NCBI GenBank assembly: GCA_002071085.1
Contig: MWEM01000011.1
Coordinates: 1 to 64,000, forward strand
Origin: Thermotogota bacterium ADurb.Bin062
GTDB lineage: Bacteria; Thermotogota; Thermotogae; MWEM01
Direction: 5' to 3'
Length of the DNA stretch: 64,000 bases
Numbering within the stretch: position 1 is the first letter of the stretch; each line of letters starts with the position of its first letter. Positions 25,846 to 33,329 of this stretch are shown here, piece by piece. The translations under genes were made by a program, and so were the position numbers. The notes under the pieces were generated by a model. It ran no database searches, was not told the origin of the DNA, and saw only the letters and a list, made by a program, of their open reading frames with translations.

Positions 25846-26832
25846 ATGACCAAACGAAGAATGGCGATCGTCGTAGCGTTGATTTCGATCGTTTCCTGCT
25901 TTTCTTTTTCCGTGGCCCTGATGGTCACGGGAGAAATCGGCGGAAATCCTATCTATGAGATGATGGTGAGCGGCGCCGAGTCAGCGAGCGCCGAACTCGG
26001 GTTCGAGCTGAAGACTGTCGAGGGAGGGTACAACTCCGCGAAATGGGAATCTAACCTCATCGCTTTGGCCGCCACCGGGAAGTACGATCTCATCGTGACC
26101 TTCACAGAAGGGATGCCGAAGAGCGTCGAGAAAGCAGCGGATATGTTCCCGCGTCAGAAATTTGCCTTAATCGACGGCATCGCGGCCATCAAACCCAACG
26201 TTTACTCACTCGGGTTTAAGGACGAGGAAATGTGTTATCTCGCCGGGTATTTCGCCGGCTTGATCACGCTCTCTGATCTACCGGGCGCGAACCCGAACCT
26301 GACCGTCGGGCTCATCGGCGGAGACACCTATCCGGCAATGACGGACCGTATGAAGCCGGCCTTCACGAAGGGCGCGAGGGCAGTCCATCCCGATATCGAC
26401 GTTCTCTTTTCGGTGGTGGGTAGCTGGTCGGATCCCAAAAAAGGAAAAGACCTCGCTCAGGCTCAATACGCGCAGGGCGCGGATATTATCCTGACGATCG
26501 CGGGAGGGTCTGGCGTAGGGGCGATTCAAGAAGCGTTGCGCTTGAACAAATATATCATCGGCGTAGACTCCAACACCATTCCGTTGGCGCCTGGAACGAT
26601 CCTCGCGTGCGCGCTGAAACGAGCCGATCTCGCGATGAACGACGTGATGCGTCGCGCCTTCTCCAGCGCCTTGCCTTACGGCGCTACGGAACGTCACGGT
26701 ATCGCGGAGGGAGTGATCGGTTTCACCTTCGACGACCCCACGTATCTCGAAACGATACCCGAGCCGATTCGCAAACAGATGCTGGAAGTCTTCGACGCGT
26801 TGAAAAACGGAGTCATCGACCCCCTCTCTTAA
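25846..26832 (+). CDS. BMP/PnrA-family substrate-binding lipoprotein or secreted protein
   Basis: The 328-residue protein begins with an export signal (MTKRRMAIVVALISIVSCFSF); the Cys at residue 18 is followed by a Phe-rich stretch and is not a perfect lipobox. The body matches the Bmp family: MVTGEIGGNPIYE, LIVTFTEGMPK, GLIGGDTYPAM and GADIILTIAGGSGVG. Known members bind nucleosides, some bind other ligands. CGGAGGTG lies before the ATG. It supplies ligand to the ABC ATPase and two permeases that follow. The presence of an aldolase, kinase and dehydrogenase in the operon suggests a sugar or polyol ligand rather than a nucleoside; that is inference. Confidence 0.88.
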   Translation: MTKRRMAIVVALISIVSCFSFSVALMVTGEIGGNPIYEMMVSGAESASAELGFELKTVEGGYNSAKWESNLIALAATGKYDLIVTFTEGMPKSVEKAADMFPRQKFALIDGIAAIKPNVYSLGFKDEEMCYLAGYFAGLITLSDLPGANPNLTVGLIGGDTYPAMTDRMKPAFTKGARAVHPDIDVLFSVVGSWSDPKKGKDLAQAQYAQGADIILTIAGGSGVGAIQEALRLNKYIIGVDSNTIPLAPGTILACALKRADLAMNDVMRRAFSSALPYGATERHGIAEGVIGFTFDDPTYLETIPEPIRKQMLEVFDALKNGVIDPLS

Positions 26833-26900
26833 ATGGAAACGCTTGCTGTTGTTTCTGCTCCGCAACAAGGTAAGCCGCGCTTCTAAAGGATGACGGTCAG

Positions 26901-28505
26901 GTGAAAACTGTGGGCCCATATGCGATCGAGATGGAAGGTATAAGCAAAGTGTTCGAAACCAATCGAACCGTCGCGCTGGATCGCGCTCGTTTTCGGGTCT
27001 CTAAGGGAGCGATTCACGCGCTTGTTGGCGAAAACGGCGCGGGAAAATCCACTCTGATGAAAATACTCTGTGGCTTGGAGCGGAAAAACGCCGGCGAGAT
27101 CCTTGTCGACGGAATCCCCAAAGAGATTCGAAGCGTTAAAGAGGCCTACGCAAACGGTATCGGCATGGTGAATCAGCAATTTCACCTTATCGAAGACTAC
27201 ACTGTCTTGGAAAACATCCTCCTTGGAGTGGAGAAAACGAATCGATGGGGGTTAATCGATAGGCGCGAAAGCGCGAAAGAAGTTCAAAAACTCATCGAAA
27301 TGAGTCGTCTCGAATTGCCGGCGGGAAGGAAAGTGTCCGAGCTAACGATGGGACAGCGCCAGTTGGTGGAGATTTTGCGGATCTTGAACCGCGCGGTCGA
27401 GATCCTCATTTTGGACGAACCCACTTCCGTGTTGAGCCCTCGAGAGATCGACTGGCTGTTTTCGATCATACGCGAACTGAGGGCGCGTGGAAAAACGATC
27501 ATCTTCATCAGCCATCGCTTGGACGAGGTCTTCGAACTCTGCGACTCGATCACGATCTTGAGAAATGGCCGGGATATCGCGGAGGGGACACTCTCCGATT
27601 TTGACAAGAAACAGGTTTCTTTTTTGATGATCGGCGAACCACTCGGCGCCCTCAACCCCAAGAGGAGCCCAAAACAATGCCCCGTTCTCTTGAGAGCTGA
27701 AAACCTCTCTGTGAGGGATGCTGATAGAAAAACGGAGGTCGTACGATCGGTCAATATGATGCTCCGCGGGCACGAAATCGCCGCCCTCGTCGGTGTGTCC
27801 AACAATGGGAAACAGGAGTTGGTGGAGGCGTTGTCCGGACTGAGGGAGACGTCTTCCGGCAACATATACCTGAAGGATAAAAAGATGACAGGCTCGACGC
27901 CCAGGGGTTTCCGGAAAGCCGGCATCGCGTTTATCCCGGAAGACCGCGTGCGTATGGGCGCCTCTGTATCCTCCAGTGTTCTGGACAATATCCTAGCGAC
28001 CAAATACTTCGAAGCGCCCTATACGAAGCGGGGTTGGATCAATCGAAAGGAGGCGGGAAAAACGGCGGAGTCCTTGATCCGTGAGTATCGAATTAAGGGC
28101 GCCTCTGTTCACGCGCCCCTGGCGACCCTTTCGGGGGGAAATATACAAAGGGTCATCCTCGCCCGAGAAATATCGTCGGACCCTTCGGTTTTGATCCTTT
28201 GCGAACCGACGTGGGGATTGGACCATCGCTCTTGTGACCACATTTACGAACGCTTGTACGAATTAGCCGAATCAGGAAAAGCGGTGTTGATCGTTTCCTC
28301 CTATTTGGACGAGGCGTTGCGTCTCGCCAATCGCATATTCGTCATCTATAAAGGAGAGATCATCGCGGAGCTCGAAAACTCCTCTTCCCTAACAAAAATC
28401 GCTATCGGCGAATTGATGCTCGGACTGGGCCGTCCTCTATCCCAGGGATACGAAGGAGACGGTTCGTCGATAAAGGCCGGGAGCTTCGATGGTCACACTT
28501 CGTGA
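26901..28505 (+). CDS. Double ABC ATPase of a BMP-type importer
   Basis: The 534-residue protein has two nucleotide-binding domains. The first has Walker A GENGAGKST, a weak signature LTMGQRQLVEI and Walker B ILILDEPTSVLS. The second has a degenerate Walker A, GVSNNGKQELVE, signature LSGGNIQRVILA and Walker B LILCEPTWGLD. This is usual for RbsA/YufO-type ATPases, where one site is weak. The start is GTG at 26901, with AAGGA about ten bases upstream. The end overlaps the following permease gene by 17 bases, so the subunits are translationally coupled. Confidence 0.9.
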   Translation: MKTVGPYAIEMEGISKVFETNRTVALDRARFRVSKGAIHALVGENGAGKSTLMKILCGLERKNAGEILVDGIPKEIRSVKEAYANGIGMVNQQFHLIEDYTVLENILLGVEKTNRWGLIDRRESAKEVQKLIEMSRLELPAGRKVSELTMGQRQLVEILRILNRAVEILILDEPTSVLSPREIDWLFSIIRELRARGKTIIFISHRLDEVFELCDSITILRNGRDIAEGTLSDFDKKQVSFLMIGEPLGALNPKRSPKQCPVLLRAENLSVRDADRKTEVVRSVNMMLRGHEIAALVGVSNNGKQELVEALSGLRETSSGNIYLKDKKMTGSTPRGFRKAGIAFIPEDRVRMGASVSSSVLDNILATKYFEAPYTKRGWINRKEAGKTAESLIREYRIKGASVHAPLATLSGGNIQRVILAREISSDPSVLILCEPTWGLDHRSCDHIYERLYELAESGKAVLIVSSYLDEALRLANRIFVIYKGEIIAELENSSSLTKIAIGELMLGLGRPLSQGYEGDGSSIKAGSFDGHTS

Positions 28506-29550
28506 TCTTTGGAGAACCGCGTTTATCGTCGGCGCAGCATTGGGTTTTGGGCTCTGCGTGATCCTTTTGGCGAGCGAAAGACCAGGCGACGCCATCTACG
28601 CGTTTTTCCTCGGCCCCTTCTCCAACGCCTATTTCTTCGGGAACCTCCTGGCAAGCGCCATCCCGCTGATCCTGACGGGAGCGGCTGCCTGCGTTTCTTT
28701 TTCCGCGTCTGTTTTTAATCTGGGCCTTGAGGGGCAAGTGTATCTCGGAAGTTTTTTAGGTGTCTTTTTGACTTGCCGTTTTGGCGAACTCCCGCCGTTG
28801 GTGGTTTACCCCCTCGTCTTCGCGATCGTATTTTGTTGCAGCGGAACGCTGGCTGCGCTTTCGGGTTACCTCAAAAGGGCGCGAAACGTGAACGTGCTGA
28901 TTTCGACTCTACTGATCAGCTATATCACGATCTACGTCGTCGACGCGCTCATCGAAACGGTGTTCATAGATCCTACGGCCGGACTGGCCGCGACGCCCTA
29001 CATCCACGACAAATTCCTGTTTGCGCGACTGCTTCCGCCCTCCGATCTGCACTCCGGCCTGTTTCTTGCGCTCGCCCTCACGATAATTTTGCGCATCATT
29101 ATGAAGAAAAGCGCGCTCGGTTTCGAAATCACCTTGACGGGAAAGAGCCCGGTTTTCGCGAGATATGCGGGGGTTTCGGTTTCTAAGGTCTTGACGCTTT
29201 CGTTGTTCATTAGCGGAGGATTCGCCGGTATCGCGGGAATAACCGATATATACGGCATTCACGGGCGTATGTTTCGGGGATTCTCGAGCGGTTATGGCTG
29301 GAACGGTATAGCCGTCGCCTTGATCGCGAAAAACCACCCCTTATGGGTGATTCCGGCTGCGCTGTTTTTTGCCTACCTCGAAAACGGGGCCAACGTCGGC
29401 GCCTTGTTGGCGGACATCACCCCCGAAATGGCGCGAACGATACAGGCGACTATCTTTTTCACCGTCACCGCGGACGCTCTGTTCTCGCTTATTCGGAAGA
29501 ATAAAGGAGGTGACGCGTGGACACCTTCATCAACAGTATCGTCCCTATGA
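28489..29550 (+). CDS. ABC permease of the BMP-type importer (first)
   Basis: The 353-residue membrane protein has about nine or ten hydrophobic segments and the family signature FNLGLEGQVYLGSFLG. The central cytoplasmic loop contains GFEITLTGKSPVFARYAGV, the coupling region of BPD_transp_2 permeases. It overlaps the ATPase gene upstream and the second permease downstream (34 bases). GGGAG lies six bases before the ATG. It forms a heterodimer with the next gene product. Confidence 0.9.
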   Translation: MVTLRDLWRTAFIVGAALGFGLCVILLASERPGDAIYAFFLGPFSNAYFFGNLLASAIPLILTGAAACVSFSASVFNLGLEGQVYLGSFLGVFLTCRFGELPPLVVYPLVFAIVFCCSGTLAALSGYLKRARNVNVLISTLLISYITIYVVDALIETVFIDPTAGLAATPYIHDKFLFARLLPPSDLHSGLFLALALTIILRIIMKKSALGFEITLTGKSPVFARYAGVSVSKVLTLSLFISGGFAGIAGITDIYGIHGRMFRGFSSGYGWNGIAVALIAKNHPLWVIPAALFFAYLENGANVGALLADITPEMARTIQATIFFTVTADALFSLIRKNKGGDAWTPSSTVSSL

Positions 29551-30398
29551 TGACCCCGGTTTTGTTTGCCGCTCTCGGAGGGCTGTTCACGCATCTTTCA
29601 GGCCTCTTGAACATCGGCCTGGAGGGCTTGATGCTCTTGTCCGCGTTCTTTTCGATCTATGTGGCTCACCTCACTCACAACCTGTTCTTCGCCGTTCTCG
29701 CCGGAATCGGGATTTCTATGCTCCTGGCCGTATTCGCCGGATTCCTCTCGCTCAATCTCCGCGCCAACATCTTCGTGGTGGGGCTCGGGGTCAACCTCTT
29801 CGCGAACGGCTTCACGGTGATGCTCTCCTCGTTATTATTCTCTACAAAGGGAACGGTTTTTTTCCAGAACTTGCCGAAACTCTCTTATATAGAAATACCT
29901 CTCGTTCATCGCATTCCCTATTTGGGGCCGATTCTAAGCGGTTACGGCGCGTTGGACTATCTGGCGATCGGGGCGGCCGTATTGTGCGCTATTATCCTCT
30001 ATAAAACCCCGTATGGTTACCATTTACGCGCGGTGGGCCGGGATGAAAAGGCGGCGCAAAACGCCGGAATATCCGTCTATTGGCACAGACTCTATGCCTT
30101 AGCCTTGAGCGGCCTGTTCGCGGGGTTGGGTGGCTGCGCGCTCGCTCTCCCGCTCCAAACCTTTGTAGGCGGTATGACGAACGGAAGGGGATGGATCGCA
30201 CTGGTAGCGGTAATATTGGGCGGGGGAAAGCCGAGCGGCGTATTCATCGCCTCTCTCATCTTCGGCGCCGCGTCCGCCCTATCGAACTGGCTTCAAGCAA
30301 GCGCGCCAATGTCTCCAAAACTGATGATGACGTTGCCGTTTCTGATCACTCTGTTGTTTATGATAGTTAAGAAAAATAACACGGAGGAAGGTGTTTAG
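29517..30398 (+). CDS. ABC permease of the BMP-type importer (second)
   Basis: The 293-residue membrane protein shares the signature LLNIGLEGLMLLSAF and the coupling loop GYHLRAVGRDEKAAQNAGIS. It begins with GTG at 29517 preceded by AAAGGAGGTGA, a near-perfect ribosome site. It overlaps the first permease at its start and the RpiR gene at its end (eight bases). This completes a full importer: binding protein, double ATPase and two permeases. Confidence 0.9.
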   Translation: MDTFINSIVPMMTPVLFAALGGLFTHLSGLLNIGLEGLMLLSAFFSIYVAHLTHNLFFAVLAGIGISMLLAVFAGFLSLNLRANIFVVGLGVNLFANGFTVMLSSLLFSTKGTVFFQNLPKLSYIEIPLVHRIPYLGPILSGYGALDYLAIGAAVLCAIILYKTPYGYHLRAVGRDEKAAQNAGISVYWHRLYALALSGLFAGLGGCALALPLQTFVGGMTNGRGWIALVAVILGGGKPSGVFIASLIFGAASALSNWLQASAPMSPKLMMTLPFLITLLFMIVKKNNTEEGV

Positions 30399-31221
30399 TA
30401 TCGATAGTTTTTTTCTTGCGCTTAAAGAAAGACTTCCGCACTTTGGCCCTGCCCAAAGGAAGATCGCCGAGTTCATCATTCGGAACCCGCGAGTCATCGA
30501 CGGCCTGACGATCCGCGAGTTGGCCGAAAAAACCGGTACCACTCCCGCCGCAGTGGTCACATTCTATAAGTCCCTCTCTTACAACGGCTTCCGCGCGATG
30601 AAATCGGCTCTATCCGAAGAGATCGACCTGGTCGAATCTATGAGTTTCTATCTCGTCAGACCGTCGAACCACCACACCGACCTGATCTCGGCCATCCACA
30701 ATAACGTGCGTTTTGCTTCGGCGTCTTTGTCTCAAGAATCCTTGCGTCAAGCCTGTGATCTCCTGCTGAAAAGCAAAGCGATCGATATCTTAGCCTTTGG
30801 GTTCGACGCTGTCGCCGGCCAAGACGCGTTCTTGAAGTTGAAGCAACTTGGTTTTCAATGCAATTTTTTCCAGAACGCCTGTCTACAAAAACTGTCGGCC
30901 TCGCACCTCAACACCGAAGGATGTGCGCTCGCGATATCGAGCAGCTTTTCTTCCAGGGACATTTTGGATTCCATTCAGTTCGCTCGGCGGCGGGGAGCCA
31001 AAACGATCGCCTTCGCCCCTCAAGAATCCCAAGTGCTGGAGGCTGCGGATGTACGATTACCCCTGCAATCGAAATCTGAGATATTGGCCGAAGGGGGGAT
31101 TCTGTCGCGTTACGTACAACTTTTCGCGATCGACTCGCTCTTCCTTAAGTTGTTGGAGTCGGACCCGCTCCGTTTCGCTCAGACCTTCGAACAATTCGAC
31201 CGGATCATCCACCACAAGTGA
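30391..31221 (+). CDS. RpiR-family transcriptional regulator
   Basis: The 276-residue protein has an N-terminal helix-turn-helix of the RpiR type (TIRELAEKTGTTPAAVVTFYKSLSYNGF, about residues 36-65) and a C-terminal SIS domain (about 110-250) that binds phosphosugars. GTG 30391 is preceded by CGGAGGAA and overlaps the permease stop. Such proteins sense a phosphorylated sugar and control nearby genes. It probably regulates this operon, in response to the product of the adjacent kinase. The operator was not identified. Confidence 0.88.
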   Translation: MFSIDSFFLALKERLPHFGPAQRKIAEFIIRNPRVIDGLTIRELAEKTGTTPAAVVTFYKSLSYNGFRAMKSALSEEIDLVESMSFYLVRPSNHHTDLISAIHNNVRFASASLSQESLRQACDLLLKSKAIDILAFGFDAVAGQDAFLKLKQLGFQCNFFQNACLQKLSASHLNTEGCALAISSSFSSRDILDSIQFARRRGAKTIAFAPQESQVLEAADVRLPLQSKSEILAEGGILSRYVQLFAIDSLFLKLLESDPLRFAQTFEQFDRIIHHK

Positions 31222-31233
31222 AGGGACAACGCG

Positions 31234-32676
31234 TTGGCAGATTTGTTCGGTACGATCGACATCGGCTCCACGAACTGTAAAATAGGGATATTCGATGAGG
31301 AGGCCAACTTTCTCTATCGAGACGACAGCCCGATCTCGTCCCAGCTTTTGAGAAGAAGTGGGACGATCGACCCGTTCGAGATTTGGGAGACCGTTTCGGG
31401 ACTCTTGGGGCGATTGCCGGAACGCATAAAACGCCGATTGCGAGCGCTGTGCGTCATCGGGCAAGGGCCGACCGTCGTTCCGGTCGACCGGTCGGGGCAA
31501 CCCCTTTATCGAGCGATCACTTGGTTGGATGGACGCGGTAAGGAGCGCATCCCGGTGTTGATCGACCAAGGGGTCGACCCGCAGCTCGCCGCGGGTTTAT
31601 CCGCCCTGGAATGGCTGAAAGAAGAGTTGAGTGAACAAGCGGTGTTACTACAACCGGCGGACTACGTCGCCTATCGGTTAACCGGCCGTCTCGCGAATAT
31701 GTCGTTTCCCTTTGTCGGATACCTGCCTTGGAGCAGACAAGCGTTGGAAGAGAGAGAGTGGTCTCACGCGTTTTTGGTTCCCGAGATCGTCGAGCCGGGA
31801 AGCCTGTTTTCTAATTTAACCCAGGAGGCTGCGGATCGATTCAACCTATCCCCGCAAACGCTTCTGGTCGCAGGCGCTCCAGATTTTGTAGCCGCGCTTG
31901 TCGGCACGGGGACGATAGAAGACGGATCTTTATGCGATCGAGGAGGTTCTTCTCAAGGCGTCACGCTCTGCTCAAAGAGCGAGGTCTTTCCTCCAGGGCT
32001 GATGACGACGCCGTTCTTCAAGCCAGGCCTATGGAAGATCAGCGCGATTATGAACACGACCGGGATCGCCTTGGAATGGTTCTGCCGAAAGGTCACTGGA
32101 CAGCCGCTCGAGCTCACTCTGGAACAGGCAGTAGGGTGCGCTACGCCCACAAAAATCTTGTTTCTTCCTTACTTGAGTGGGGAGCGGAGTCCTCATTGGG
32201 ACAGCAAAGCGAAAGGGGTGTTTTGGGGGCTCACCTTGGATAGCGATGCAAGACGTATGACCGTGGCGATCCTGGAAAGCGTGGGATACGCGATAGCTGA
32301 CGCGATCGAGCGGATGGAGAACGCCGGATGCGTGATCAAGCGGATTCGAACAACCGGAAAACAAGCGCTCAGCCCGATCTGGACCCAAATCAAGTCAGAT
32401 ATCCTCGGTAGGCCCGTAGAAGTTCCGGAAATACGGGAGTCGGAACTATGGGGAGGGGCGCTATTCTCGATGAAAGCAGTCTCGAATAGGGACTTGACGT
32501 TCTTGAGTCACGAGAAGACGCGAGTAGGACAAACTTATTATCCCGACTCTAAGAAACATCTCCTCTACAAAGAGCTGCTATCGATGTTTCAGAGCCTATA
32601 TCCAGCCAACAAACCCCTATTCGCGCAATGGGCTCGTATCGATTTCGCGCGCGGCCCCACAACCCAACGGGATTAG
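31234..32676 (+). CDS. FGGY-family carbohydrate kinase
   Basis: The 480-residue protein starts with the phosphate-binding IDIGSTNCKIGIFD and has ITWLDGRGKE, GAPDFVAALVGTG and RTTGKQALSPIWTQI, as in xylulokinase, gluconokinase and LsrK-type FGGY kinases. It should phosphorylate a sugar, polyol or ketose at the expense of ATP. The start is TTG with AAGGGA upstream, 12 bases after the regulator stop. It is the last gene of the operon. The pairing of an FGGY kinase with an LsrF-type aldolase recalls the AI-2 route, but the importer and dehydrogenase are different from that system. Confidence 0.87.
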   Translation: MADLFGTIDIGSTNCKIGIFDEEANFLYRDDSPISSQLLRRSGTIDPFEIWETVSGLLGRLPERIKRRLRALCVIGQGPTVVPVDRSGQPLYRAITWLDGRGKERIPVLIDQGVDPQLAAGLSALEWLKEELSEQAVLLQPADYVAYRLTGRLANMSFPFVGYLPWSRQALEEREWSHAFLVPEIVEPGSLFSNLTQEAADRFNLSPQTLLVAGAPDFVAALVGTGTIEDGSLCDRGGSSQGVTLCSKSEVFPPGLMTTPFFKPGLWKISAIMNTTGIALEWFCRKVTGQPLELTLEQAVGCATPTKILFLPYLSGERSPHWDSKAKGVFWGLTLDSDARRMTVAILESVGYAIADAIERMENAGCVIKRIRTTGKQALSPIWTQIKSDILGRPVEVPEIRESELWGGALFSMKAVSNRDLTFLSHEKTRVGQTYYPDSKKHLLYKELLSMFQSLYPANKPLFAQWARIDFARGPTTQRD

Positions 32677-32687
32677 GCGAATCGCCC

Positions 32688-33180
32688 TGGGACCGCCGAA
32701 CTTCGTGGGTTATCGCGGGGTACCAGCTGGCTGATTTTTGAAGTCCACGAAGTCTCGCGATTCGCACTGGAAGCACCCAGGGAGTGGCCTGGGAACACCT
32801 TGGGAACGCCCTGGGAACGCCGAACTTTAGTTCGGCATGTTTTAGGTTTTTTCTGGGAACGCCAACTTTTTAAGTTGGCATGGTTCCTGTTTTACAATGA
32901 AAAAAACACAACTCATGCCACACTAAAGTGTGGCGTACCCAAGGGGCCGTATAGAAGTCGAAACCGAACTTTGGTTGCACATAGAATCTGAGAACGCCGC
33001 ACTTTGCGAGTTATCGCAAGGTAACCAGCGGGCTGACTTCGGGAAGCCCACGAAGTCTCACTATCCGTCCTGAAAGCGTCCTGGGAGCGGCTTGGGAACG
33101 CTAGCTTTTAAGTTGGTATGGTTTCCTTTTTACAAAAAAAAGCACAACTCATGCCACACTGAGGTGTGGCCTTCCCCAGG
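32688..33180. repeat. Repeat block: H hairpins and decayed P-type palindromes
   Basis: H hairpins occur at 32812-32839, 32854-32881 and, reversed, 32914-32940 and about 33149-33175. Half hairpins run into P-type sequence at 32690-32740 (GCCGAACTTCGTGGGTTATCGCGGGGTACC) and at about 32995-33060 (GCCGCACTTTGCGAGTTATCGC). The P-like units here share a different interior, AACCAGCGGGCTGA and GCCCACGAAGTCTC, which recurs at 53771-53817. No gene is seen. Confidence 0.75.
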
Positions 33181-33268
33181 CCCTCCCAGAGAGGCGAACC
33201 CCGCCCAGCGGTCCCAGGACGTTTCGAGCAATTCAATAAACTTCGCTTTTCTCAAAATTCCTCGGATT

Positions 33269-33298
33269 TTGCGTTGTTTGTTAGTTTAATGGTATAAT
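33269..33298 (+). promoter_or_regulatory. Promoter of the hybrid histidine kinase gene
   Basis: TTGCGT (33269-33274), an 18-base spacer and TATAAT (33293-33298) with an upstream TG. The ATG at 33297 overlaps this box and so cannot be the translation start. Confidence 0.6.
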
Positions 33299-33329
33299 GA
33301 CTAGCCGTTGCGCAGATGGGAGGGATAGG

